Below the pieces are notes generated by a model. The model was given only the letters and a program-made list of their open reading frames with translations, made no database searches and had not been told where the DNA came from. A program made the position numbers and the translations under genes. DNA of 64,000 bases from Glossina fuscipes (Eukaryota; Arthropoda; Insecta; Diptera; Glossinidae), in contig NW_023998540.1 of NCBI RefSeq assembly GCF_014805625.2, positions 211,106 through 275,105 on the forward strand. Reading direction: 5' to 3'. This document shows positions 24,101 through 35,789 of the stretch, one piece after another (within the stretch, counting starts at the first letter, position 1; each line of letters opens with the position of its first letter).

Positions 24101-27100
24101 AGGGTATATTAAGTTTGTGCGGACACATGTAACACTTAGAAGGGTTTAAGATGGATCCACCTTTTATTATACCGACCTATTCAGAATCATTTTCTGTATC
24201 TCCGTCTAGGGTCTGTTCATATATTTTTGTGTTCAACCTTCAGGTCTCAATTTTTGAGACAGTTTGATGAAGTTTGACGTGCACTGACGTGCTTGGTTCT
24301 GCTAAGGAAATTTTTTAAGCCCTTTCTTATATAATTTTTCCTACGGAAACTGGATCTCTAGTGTACGAAAAGATCTAATTTTTAATATATCATGATGAAA
24401 ATTGATTCAGTATAGTAAATTGATAAATGAATCAACCAATATTGATCAAGTACGTCAATTTTCTCGCCAGAAAGGCTTCATTGTGAATGTTTTGTAATGC
24501 ATATTTGTTCATAATAGTAAGCTGGGCCATTTTCTTGGACTCCACTCCATATAAGGTACCCTTTAAATAGTTGGCAAATCCTTCGGAACAAGGTTTAATT
24601 TTTAATATTTTATGATGAAAGTTGGATATGGGTTCATAGTAGCAATTTAGCAAAAAAATTAGATTCCAACATATGCAGGGGTTATCATGAAAAGCAAGCG
24701 CTTATATGGAAAAGAAGTTTTGAGTCTTAGTCAACTAGAAAGTAGCGCCGAAAATATTTGAAATTTGCATACATGTGTACATGTGTATGCACGCGTAGGA
24801 ATGCCAAGTTCAATTTGAAATTATTTAAATACATAACAAATGTTCGACAAATTAAATGCAAAGTAAATTTGTTTTTTTTTTTTTTTCTTTCTCTTTTAAC
24901 TTTCAATTAATTGAATTTTATAAGTTCACAAGCACATATGCATGATGTAACAATGTTTACTCATATTTGTATTCGAGATATGGAGATTTAAAAATTCTGA
25001 TCAAGGGATTGCATTTATTGTATCATTTGATTAATTATTTAATTAAATAAATGCAATAAAGTTTTTTTTAAACGATCGATCTCTCGACCGCACATTCCCT
25101 GCCCCGACCATTTCTGTTTAATGTTTAGAATGCGAATCGACATGAGCTTTAAAACTATCAACTACAGCATGGTTCGGCTGATAGCTAACGAGGATGGAGT
25201 AGAGTAGAGTGCTCAAGTATTTAATAATCTTCGACTTAATGACGGCATCATCTACTTGAAAGTCAATCAAGTTAGATTTCCAAATTATATTGTCTCCACA
25301 TTCTTCGGATAGGATCATTGTTACCATAGTTATGATGCAGTTAACATAAGACACATGGAAAAGTCACATCTCTTTGTCTTTGAGAGACGAACATTTGCTT
25401 GGGTAGTTAACGATGTACCTTTAGATTTTATGCTCTTCGTTCATTTAAATAAGCTCTGAAGTGCAACGCCTGCCTTTCTGCTTCCGTTATGTTAAATAGA
25501 AGATCAACTATAATAGCAACTCATTTGTTTAAATTTTAAACTAACTTATCTTGACCCTGAGGGTAATATCTATTTTAGTTTATACATTACAGTCAACCTC
25601 ATAGTATTTTGATTTTTTTTTTTCCTCTTTTTTAACCATCACATCACGATATGAATTTTAGTTGCTTAAGAGAATCTTGGGATTAGTTAATTAGTTTATT
25701 ATTGTTTTACCACAAATTTATTGAAAATGTGATCTAAAATAATTAAAAATGTATCTCAAGCTTACCGCGTGACAAGGCTGCGGTTAAGAAGGCGTAAGTA
25801 TTTTCCAAGCATTAAGATGGTGTTTATGAGTGAAATAAGAATATTTCGCTTTTGTATCATAAACTCGGTAATATTGATATATAGATGGACAAATGGACTA
25901 AATGTTTGACTGACTGAATCTAGTTGAACTAGGAAAGTGAAAAATAAATTGCTATTTGTACAGCTAAATAGGTAGATGACGGACAGATAAAAGCAATCTT
26001 CAGCTAATAGATATTTACATGATCGAGAGGTGGACGAGCACGGTTTAATAAACTCAGTACTTCATAATTGTTTTACATCTAATGACTAAGTGTAGCTGAG
26101 TGCGCATGGATTTTCGTCATCTTGTCGTCTGTATTTAAGAAACATGCAAGTTTTCCAATTTTCTCTAAAAAAAAAAAAAAAGAAAAAAAAATGCGAATTA
26201 GTTGCATAAATCCACAATTCTTAATTGATGATGATCGCAGGAGACCGATTTAAGGCAATTATAACTTCTTCGTAATTGATTAATAAATTGATGAAAATCG
26301 AGAAAAATTGCATGACTATCCATTCAAGCAAGCTGACTGACTTCACTGATTGACTTAAATCATTTTTGTTTTCGCATATCATGAATACCATAGTAAATTT
26401 CGTATACTTTTATGTTCCGATCTTTAAATATATTTCATTCGTAAGCCATAATATAGTTTCTTTTTTTTTAATTTACTTACACTTACGTAGGTTAAAAGTC
26501 ATCGTTTTTCGATCGCTTACTATAATTGATATGATAAGCGCTACTATTCGTACAAAGTATATATATGTATGTATAATAAAATTGAAGAAAAGGTTATATG
26601 TGTGTGTCATTAGCAATTAATTAAGATTCAAAAAACTGAGTGAATGCCGGGTCTTTATCTATATATATATATAGGTGACTGAGTGACTAGTTTATAAAAG
26701 ATAATAAGTGAATGAATGAATGCAAATAAAATACATAAATTTATGGGTTGTGAGAGAGATTTTAATAATAATGACAACAACAACAAAAATAACAACAAGA
26801 ATAACAATGACAATTACAACTATAATAATTATAACAATAACAATAGTAGTTAATGAGTCATTATTGCTCTAAGCACAAATTAATTGCAAACAGTAGAAGA
26901 ACCGAGAACATGATTTTATTGAAAGCGTATGAAAGGTATGTATGTATGTATGTATGTATGTAAGTGCATGTATATGTAAGAAAAGAATTGTTTGTTTTTA
27001 TTTTTGAGAAATTTTTCAAACAATACAGAAATGAACTGAAAGCAAATAACATAGAATCAAGGAGAATTTATGAACATAATGCAGGTAAAAAAGTAGATTA

Positions 27101-30100
27101 CGTTGGCAAATAGATTCGTTCGTTATATCGCATATCCAGAGACCGGCAAGATGGTCCAACTTTTGGACTTTTTGTTCGTTTCCGTTATAAGTAATAGCAG
27201 TAACGCTGTTAATTAGCAACAATTTGACTGCCTGCTCGCTCCTTCATTCGCATTCTGTGTACGGGCAAGGATTCTCTTAATAGTTTCCCGATATGGTGTT
27301 GCTTTCTCTCAAACGTTTGCAACGCAGAGGCATAAGCAATTCTTTGTTTATAAATGCGTACCCGGTACGGGTATATATATAATTGGATATGTACGAAACA
27401 AACCAAACAGGTAGGTATGTATAGGTTATATGTGGCAAATATAATTCGTTCTCCTTCCATTGGTTATCCCATTCGTAATGTTCGCCAAACGCTCCGACAA
27501 ATTTCAATGAAAATTTTTATATTCAGAAATATGAAGAAATTTTTTGTTATTAAAAAGAGTTACATACATAATAGGAATAATTAGAGATACGGATAATTTG
27601 CCGTTATCTAATTTTCTTCTTATTTATACATTTATCAATTTTATTTGCTTACACATATATTTGACATAATTGTGCAACTTTTCACGTCACATATGTGTAT
27701 TCTAGAATGTTCTAGAATATCTTGCAGTAGTGTAGAATATTCCAGAATTTCTCTTCATATGTCATGTCATAGCATATATTCCTTGATATTTATTAAAGAA
27801 ATAAGTGGCTATAAAATTAACATTTCTTCGCTACGAAATAAATGATGGAAGGAAAACAAATCGCATTTTTTACCTACCGAGTGTTTGTGTATACACACTT
27901 ATGTGTATATCACATGCGTTACTTTGCAAACGTTTGAGCGAATTTGGTGACATATCAGGAACGTAGTAACTGAATCTTCACCCACACAAAGAGTGAGAAT
28001 GAAGCAGAAAGCAGTCAAATAGCTAATAATTAACAGCTTTACTACTGCCATTGGTCGCAGACACAGAGAAGAAGTCCGTAATAATCTCCTAGTTTGAATT
28101 TTAAACATAATGTTCGACTACCTTGTCGTTTAGTTGTCTTTGGTGCATCGCTATTAAACAACTAAAAACATTGTAGTTAAGCAAAGATGATCATTACTTA
28201 CTCCCTTCGCATCACTTATTTATTTTTCTTTTCATGAAAAAATACTAAAAATTATATTCTGTTTTCATGGGAACCAATATAGGTGAACGGGCTTGTAGCG
28301 TGAACTCGTATAATCGAAATTTAGAAAAAATTAATTTTTTTTGTCAAAGAAATTTTTATTGTACACCTATTTTCGTTATAATGTATTAAAATTTATACCA
28401 CGGTGCCATTTAAAGCTTACATTTCATGAGAGCTCTTTGAGGGATGGTATCCAAACAAATAGATATACGTGATCCAAATTTGGTACCGATGCTTTTCACG
28501 TCAAAGTACTATTATGAGTCAATTGTTATTATAAAACTTCCTATTGCTATGTAAGAGCTTACTTTTCTAAGAAGTGGTTATATGGGAAGTGTTTTCAAAG
28601 AATTGGCCAATCCGTTCCAGACTTTTTACATAGATTTTCAGGACGACTAAATGCTACTATTTGGCGATATTACAAATTTGCGAAGCTTTTGTAAATTTAT
28701 GACAACTTTTTCAAATTAAAAATTTAGTTCGGGCATGGTTCGTAGGAATAGGTCCGGTCTCTTGTTAATAGGGTTCATTTTCCGTCAAAGCACTCTAGTA
28801 TAGAAATTTTCGTCAAAATATCTCAAATACATACCTATGAACTTCTAGGTTGAGCACAGAGATGCAGGGACAGACATCAGACGAGCACACAAGCTCAAAT
28901 CGATTCAGATACAGAAAATAATTCTGAATCGTTTGATGTAACGAAAAACGCGGATGTATCTTAAGTCTGCCTGGGCACTACATACATCGTCGCGCATTCA
29001 ATATGACCTGTGCCAGAAATGTTGTAGGGTGTAAGAGGCTGGTTGCAAAATTTCTAGAAAACTGGATTAGCTAGATTACCTGCAGCTCTTTACCGTTGTG
29101 CAAAAGTGAAACTTAAACATAGTCGACTTGAGATGAGCCTTTTCAATCCACTGAATTCCTAAGCGATAAGATGAAAGATAATAATTTCACCTTTCCATTT
29201 ATAGCATCCAGATATTTGTTTAGGAGACCCTGTAAGATGATTACTGCTCTCCACAAAAATAATTCGAAATAAGTTCTGTTCCAAGTGCTTAACTATTTCT
29301 CAATTGACGCCATCGCAAATGAAGTGACGATTCCGTGAATTACTTTAAAAGATTTTTCTCTTTCGCATTTTTATGCGTCGATAGGATGAGTTTTGTATCG
29401 TTAAAAAGCTACAACACGTTATGAAAATTCTTTCAGATTTTGTGCTTTTGCGTTGCTTGTTATCATTACTTTTTCTTTTTTTTTTTTGGAATAATATTTT
29501 AGGTGACCGGCGGGGGTAGTGGATTGGGAAGAGAAATTGCTATTGAATTGGCACGTAAAGGATGTAAACTTGCTGTAGTTGATGTCAATTCGAAAGGATG
29601 TTACGAAACTGTAGATATCATTTCGAAAATTCCACGCAGTATAGCCAAAGCGTATAAGGTATGCATTCCGTTTATTTTTATTTTTTCGCAGTGATTTTTA
29701 TTCATTTCAAAGAATTTAATTTAAAGGATTTTTTTTTTTTGATTTTTTGTTTTATTTTATAAAAGACGGATGTTTCTTCGCCACGTGAATTGCAGTTGAT
29801 GGCTGTTAAAATTGAAAAAGAACTTGGTCCCGTAGATATTTTGATCAATAATGCCTCATTGATGCCGATGACATCAACACCGCAGTTGAAAAACGATGAA
29901 ATTGAAAGAATTATTTCCGTTAACTTGGGCTCTTATATAATGGTACGTGATTTTCTTTTACGATTTTCATATGAAGTTTAAATTAAAAATTTTACTCGTA
30001 TGTATATTTTTCGTCAAAATCATATATACACACATATCTTTATCTTGCTTGTTTTCCTTTATTTAATAGACTACAAAAGAATTCCTTCCAAAAATGATTG

Positions 30101-33100
30101 CACGAAAATCTGGTCATGTTCTTGCTGTCGCCGCTTTATCAGGTAAAATGAAAATTAACTTTTTTTTTCTTGCGACTTTGACATATTATTAAATCTGAAT
30201 TGTCGCAGGAGTACAATCAGTTATATGGAAAACGCAGTGATAGCTTATCTTAAACAAAAACGGGTCAAATATTTGGAATATTATGGTACTACAGTACAAA
30301 ATTTTTGAAAAATTCTTGAAATCTTAACGCAAATGAGTTGATATATTATTTTAAAGCCTAAAATGTATACAACTCCTGCACGCTTTCTTTTACATGATGC
30401 TAAATAAATATTTGATACGTTTTCGAACTCGCGGAACTTTGTGGACGCTTTAAAAGCACTTGAAGAATGAATCAATAGAGTATTAAATTTTATTCAAGCA
30501 ACTAGATCAAACATTATAGTCGGGCTGGGGTGACCATTAAATACCCTGTACCGCAATGTATGACACAACTCTAATTTTTGCCATAAAACACAAAAATTAT
30601 ACCTTGCTTTTGTCATAATGAAATTGTGCGTTAAAAATTAGCCCCCTTTCTAGGTAAGGGTATACTTTCCGTGAGAAGTTCAAAAATTGAGGTACGCGTT
30701 TAAAATTCAGCACAATTCACTTTTATATCAAATTATTATTATGGCGCAATTTCCATCAGAATATATTAACACTTCGACTTTTTCCCCCAGGAAAAGCAAA
30801 AATTTGCGTGAAAATCCTTATAAAAGGTAGAATCCACAAATAGTCATACATGGTCTAAATTTTGTAGATTTAATTTTTATATCAAATTACTATTATGACA
30901 CAATTTTCATATTAGCATATTACAATGTAGATTTTTCTGTCCTGTAAAGGATTAATTTACGTGAAAATCTATATATAGGATAGGATCCAAAAAATAGCTC
31001 GAGATGGTCGATATTTGGTAAAGTTATTTTTTTTTTTATCTTAAATAGCTATTATGATCTGATTTTCATCATGCGGCATTGAAAGTTACACCTTTTCGTC
31101 ATATGATCTCCAGTTTTCCTTATATGAGAGGAGGTTCAAAAAACTGCCAGAGTATGTCCGAAGTTTGCACACCACTTTAAGCTGCCGAAATATTATTCTT
31201 TCGTTACTTTTGTCGAAAAATTTTGAAAATTGCAATTTTTTCCATATAACCGCTTATCAAAATAGGGCGTTATATGTGGAGTGGTTGAACCAGTACACCG
31301 ACCCAAATCATTTCCAATAGCGTTCGTCCTTGAGTCAAACCATGCTAGTATACGAAATTTCATCAAAATATCTCAAATATTGCGACTTGTAGCTTGAACA
31401 TAAACACACATGGACAGACATCAGACAGACAGACGAACAGAAAAGCTTTGATAAAAGGTGGGTTCATCTTAAGCACTTCTGCGTGTTACATACATCCGCG
31501 CCAACATACTTTGCAAGGTATAAACAGCCAAAAGTCGTAGCTGCTAATGCTTATCCTATTCTTTGCATAATCTACATCCTATTTTTATACTCTACACCAC
31601 TTGTGTCGATGTATGCAGCACGCAAAAGAATTTAAGATAGACCCACCTTTCATTATATTCGTCGATTCAGAATCCTTTTTTGCATCGATTTAAGCTTGTC
31701 TATTAGTCCGTCCTGTGTTCTTGTGTTCAACCTATAGGCCGTAATTTTTGACATATGTTGATGAAATTTGGTGTACCGACGTGTTTCGACCCAAGGACGA
31801 ACGCTATTGAAAATGATTCGTACCTGATCACATCACCGGTCACTTGCCATGTCAATAAATGAATAACTGTAGCTAGTTAGTAATAACATATTTAAGATTT
31901 TTGGTCTTAATTTCTTTACTTTTTTATGCGTTGCACTTGTTCCTAAACATGATCTGTAAACTGAAAGGGTTAGTTTTTCATTTTAAATTTTCCAGCATTG
32001 ATCATTTCAACTCCAAATGATTAACAGACAGCTAGATGGACAGACGGATGGATGGATGACTAAGTCGTATCAGAGTCTTATGCGGGGGCTATAAACAGAA
32101 TAATAAAGTTTACATAAACCATTTCACGAAGCGCATTGAACTTAAAAGAAAGCACCAGTGAAATTAGCCAAAGTTAGTTTACCTTCAAGCTTGCTATGCT
32201 TTTTAGGGAAACATGAACAGTCGCGGAAATAGTAAGAGGATTCTTTCTGTTAGCATTGTAACAGCTGTCACAATAGTCTTTTAACGAAAGGTTAACCTGG
32301 CGGTATGCTATTTGTCTGGCCAGCTCAACTCCTTCAGTTTTCTCATTTTTCCAATGTTTCCACTTTGAAGTTGAAAGTAACATAAATACTATCTTATTCT
32401 TTTACTCCTTCTCTTCCCAATTACTACTGGGTCCATACATTCAACGGACATAGCCTGGCGGCTGATCAAAAGAAAGTACCTGAGTTTTTAATTTTGCAAA
32501 AAATCGCTTACACTTCTGACATGCTAGGAACGTGACATTTTTTGTTTTTTGGAACCGTCGAGAAATTTAAGTAGGACACCAAAGCGTTAAGAATAGATTC
32601 GCTGGAATTAAGTCCACCAATTAAGAAATGCATTGAAAATCATCTTTATCTGCTGCCATTCTCCATAACGGAAAAAGTGATATGAGCTGCTCGTGTTCTT
32701 TGTCCTCAAGTAATTGCTTCTTTAAGTAACAGCTTGGCAGTTCTTAAGGAGAAACTTCAAAATGAAATTTTTATTTTCGCATTATATCTCGCATTTTATA
32801 TCAATTTATCAATTTACTTTCTAGGTCTTGTGCCTTTACCGGGAGCTGGAATTTATTCTGCAACAAAATATGGAATTATGGGGTTTATGGAAGCGTTAAG
32901 AAGCGAACTGCGTCTCTCTGATTGTGATTACGTTCGCACTACGGTGGCCAACACGTACATGATGAGGACAAGTGGCGATTTACATTTACTCAGCGACGCT
33001 GGGTTAGTGTTTTAAAAAATGCATTTCCTTCTGGATAAAATTGTTATGAAAACACGCACTCACGTCCGCACACACACACACACACACATACGCACGCGTA

Positions 33101-34833
33101 CTCTTTATGAAAATTACATCGACTTACAGCAAAGTCATCGTAATTGATTTGTTAATGATTTTTATTACTGACAATCTGTGAACTTTTTTTCTTACTCATT
33201 ACACCAAAAATAAGCTTAGATTAAACAAGTTATTCCATTTGTAACACTTAAGAATAAACAACGAAGCTGTCATGAAATCAGTAAGAAATTATTTGATATT
33301 TTATATCTTATATGATATTATATCTAATATTAAGTTTTTGGGTGCGCTTACAGGCGAGAACAATGAATTAGATATTCCGAGTTACAGTAAAGCGTGACAG
33401 CGTTGAGAAAACTATTGAGGCCTGTTAGAAGATATAACTTTCACAATTTCTTATCTCATATTCGTTTAAGCAGAAATAAGTCGAGTTAACCGGGAATTTT
33501 ATCCGTGAACTAAACTTAAATCACTTATTAAAATTTGTAGTATTCTTTGACGAAATTTTCACAATCCTGGCAATTTTATGAATAACGTTCAAAGCACATC
33601 TAGTAGTTATGTGCTAAAATCTGAATCAAGCCCAACTTAAGTTCAGCATTATTTAACAAACTTTTGGAGACTCCCAAGTAAATGTTAATATAACAATAGC
33701 CATTTCGAAGGCGAGTTCTGATACTTTTTCACGACTTACAAGAGGCATAGGTGGTCTTGTACCAGGCAATCGATCTCCTCCTTCCTGATTTCGAGTAATC
33801 ACTTGACTACATCATCTCCTTACTCTCTACATTAATTTCTCCGCAGTTCATTAAAATTGCATCATTTTTTTCGAATAGTATTTCGAGTAATAGTAGCCTT
33901 GGAATGAATAATTATTGGATAGTAGATCTTCAAAACTACTCCTTCTGACTGCTTTTCATAATAAAACGTACTTAGAAGCAATATAGTTTGCACAGTTTGA
34001 TAGCCTGCACGATATTCGCTTTAAAGCGAATGCAACTTTCTTACTTGTTATCTCGTTCTCGTCTTTTTGTCTTTTTGCATTTTGTAATTTTCATGTTTTG
34101 TTTTTTTTCTTTTTACGTTTTTTTATTCCTTCTTATATACTATGCTGCTGTAATTGCGTGGCGCACGTGCATTGTCTGTGGTGTTATAGAATTTCGAGTA
34201 GTTATCCTGGCTTACCTACAACATATGTTTCAGAAAAAATTGTCCGTGGCATGCTGCTCAATGAGCGTATGGTGTACGTGCCAAAAATATTTGCCTTAAG
34301 TGTCTGGTTACTCAGGTAAATGCTTTCATATATTAACAAATAAACAAACATACACATATATGTGATCTACTATTGTACACTACACAAGTGTCACTCTGCT
34401 TATTTTCGATGCATTCAAACGCAGACAACAATGTAATGTTTACTCCCTTGTGTTGTGCCTCAATATACGGACATTGCAAAATTTTCAATGTGTGTTTATC
34501 AAGAAAGAAGCAAAAAAATAAAAGGTAGAAGGACTTAATTGAATTATAAAACAACAACAAATAAAAACATTACAGTAGCAACAACAAGATAATGTTACAT
34601 GTTGACTGTTTCTATGCATCGTTTTGTTTTTTGCTTTTCTTTCTTTTTTTTTTTCTTTTTTTTTTTCTTCATAAGCGGTTGGCTTTTCTGTTTTGTTTTC
34701 ATTATGGTTTTTTCTTCTTTTCATTTTATTTTTTTTTTTGAACAGATTATTGCCTACCAAGTGGCAAGATTACATGCTATTACGTTTTTATAGTTTCGAT
34801 GTTCGCAGCTCACATTTATTCTACTGGAAGTAA
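21196..34833 (+). CDS. Membrane-anchored short-chain dehydrogenase/reductase
   Basis: This is a classical NAD(P)-dependent SDR fold, similar in layout to the retinol/steroid dehydrogenases of the SDR16C type. Exons are 21196-21492, 29503-29658, 29766-29942, 30070-30142, 32825-33002, 34190-34315 and 34746-34833, giving 364 residues with all phases closing. The ATG at 21196 is chosen; an in-frame GTG lies 12 bases upstream. Residues 1-55 are Thr/Pro-rich, and residues about 60-85 are a hydrophobic membrane anchor. The cofactor motif TGGGSGLG is at 101-108, with an acidic residue ending the second strand (VVDVN), which favours NAD. NNAS is at 179-182, Asn204 in VNLGSY, and the active site YSATK gives Tyr245 and Lys249. 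The catalytic serine position, 13 residues before the Tyr, is Ala232. Intron 1 is 8 kb and intron 4 is 2.7 kb; both are full of repeats. AATAAA at 35012 is a plausible 3' end signal. The exact orthologue is not identified. Confidence 0.87.
22262..22352. repeat. Long T tract facing long A tract
   Basis: About 24 Ts (from 22278) are followed within 25 bases by a stretch of A tracts (to about 22350). It could fold as a hairpin and is a likely place for assembly length errors. It lies in intron 1 of the dehydrogenase. Confidence 0.6.
24085..24410 (+). repeat. Dispersed repeat family B, copy in intron 1
   Basis: It starts with 'gggtatattaagtttgtgcggacacatgtaacacttagaagg', continues with 'ccttttattataccgac', 'attcagaatcattttctgtatc' and 'gtgttcaaccttcaggtc', then 'tgaagtttgacgtgcactgacgtg'. 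The same motif order occurs at 31.6 kb and 44.6 kb. Confidence 0.65.
26760..26963. repeat. Simple-sequence cluster (AAC/AAT-rich and GTAT)n
   Basis: An AAC/AAT-rich tract (about 26765-26850) is followed by a run of GTAT tetranucleotides at 26937-26962. Both are in intron 1 of the dehydrogenase and have no coding potential. Confidence 0.7.
27700..27816 (+). promoter_or_regulatory. Heat-shock-element cluster with a downstream TATA box
   Basis: Between 27700 and 27747 there are four consecutive perfect units (TTC 27700, GAA 27705, TTC 27710, GAA 27715) and then three more (GAA 27735, TTC 27740, GAA 27745). Every unit lies on the same 5-base register, including across the 20-base middle gap. This is the binding pattern of trimeric heat-shock factor. 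A TATAAAA box at 27810-27816 lies about 63 bases downstream. No heat-shock protein frame follows; the first plus-strand ATG (27843) opens only about 30 codons. The cluster lies inside intron 1 of the dehydrogenase. HSF binding is an inference from the pattern. Confidence 0.5.
28440..29035 (-). repeat. Dispersed repeat family B, inverted copy
   Basis: Reading right to left it matches the family: 'catacatcgtcg' at the edge, a 'taagtctgcctgggcactacatac' block, then 'aaatcgattcag', a GACA-type run (about 28868-28885) and the 'ctagtatagaaattttcgtcaaaatatctcaaatac' block. The body extends left to 'gatccaaatttggtaccgatgc' near 28470. Confidence 0.6.
30510..31520 (-). repeat. Long family B copy with internal tandem units
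   Basis: This is the longest copy in the window, in dehydrogenase intron 4. It holds three imperfect tandem units, each with a 'tatcaaattactattatgacacaattttcat'-like core, near 30720, 30868 and 31030 (period about 150-160 bases). These are followed by the 'ttccaatagcgttcgtcc' and 'catcaaaatatctcaaatattgcg' blocks, a GACA-type run at about 31415-31435 and the 'taagcacttctgcgtgttacatacatcc' end. Confidence 0.6.
31570..31835 (+). repeat. Family B fragment, opposite orientation to its neighbour
   Basis: It begins 'ttatactctacaccacttgtg' and includes 'gacccacctttcattatattcg', 'attcagaatcc', 'gtgttcttgtgttcaacctataggcc', 'gttgatgaaatttggtgtacc' and 'gacccaaggacgaacgctattg'. It is the reverse complement of the terminal 250 bases of the copy ending at 31520, about 50 bases away. 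Confidence 0.65.
33069..33088. repeat. (CA)n microsatellite
   Basis: A dinucleotide run of about ten units lies in the short intron after dehydrogenase exon 5. Confidence 0.85.
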
Positions 34834-35530
34834 GCGAAATGTGCCAAAAATGATTTTAAAATTAAATGAATTAAATAATAATAATATTTAATCGAAAAGT
34901 GCTTTAATTTGTTAAGATGTTAGGGCCATTGAGTATCGTTTCTCAATTCGATTATTAACATTTTCAACATAGCATTCATTCCACTACATTCAACATTTGC
35001 ATTTGCATTTCAATAAAGCAGGGAAGTCTTCATGTTTTTCACTCGTGTGTTAATTGAATTAAAAATTAAATTTTTGTTTTGAAAAACGATAAGATTTGAA
35101 AGTGCTCTGACATGAATATTCATATATATATATATATATCCTAAGTTTAGGCTTAAGAATGAACATTTTTTTTCAATAAAAGTTTTTTGTTCATATGTGT
35201 TGATCAAAATATAATGAGAATTTTTGAAATTTTTTAAAAACTATTTAATATTTATTATCTATATATAATATAATTATATTGAAGTCTCGTCATTCTCAAT
35301 AAATCAGCCATTGGTTGAAGAACAAGCTTCCCTTAGTGTCATTTTCACTTTAAGAATTATGAAAAGCCAAAGTGCATACTGTTACGGTATCGAAAGGAGT
35401 GTGCGTGATGAATCACGAATTCTTGCAAAGGTCGTAAAGGTTTGTATTAGAAAGCAGAAGAAGTCGCCCCAATGATTGCGCGACACATTAAAGGACTTGC
35501 AAACGGAAATATCAAAGGCAAGCATATATA

Positions 35531-35780
35531 TTGTTACGAAAATCCCAAATCCAGTTAATTCCAGCTAAGTAATTTTCCCTAAATGCACATACGTAGGCCC
35601 GTCATGCAGCTGCAGGCCGATGAAAACATTTAAGGAATATAATTGTAAACAAATACTCCTACTATGAAGGAATGTAATTGTAAATAAAAGAACTTTGAAG
35701 TGTATTTCTCTTGAACAATATATCCACGGTCTAGTGACACGGGCTGTATCTTACAAGAGCGAATTTTATCACAGTATATA
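35531..35780 (+). repeat. Possible solo LTR
   Basis: The segment opens with TGTTACGAAAATCCC, a beginning common to insect gypsy-like LTRs. It contains an AATAAA signal near 35683 and ends near a TCACA or TTACA. No primer-binding site or polypurine tract is found next to it, and I could not find a clean target duplication. Weak call. Confidence 0.28.
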
Positions 35781-35789
35781 GATAATCTC

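Noticed and set aside
26861..27584. Several overlapping frames on both strands
   Set aside because: They come from tetranucleotide repeats and AT-rich intron sequence, with Thr/Tyr/Ile-biased products and no recognisable motif.
34098..34793. Phe-rich plus-strand frames and a Lys-rich minus-strand frame
   Set aside because: The first covers true dehydrogenase exon 6 only in its second half (from 34190); the rest, like the Lys/Phe-rich frames near 34600-34790, comes from T-rich intron sequence.
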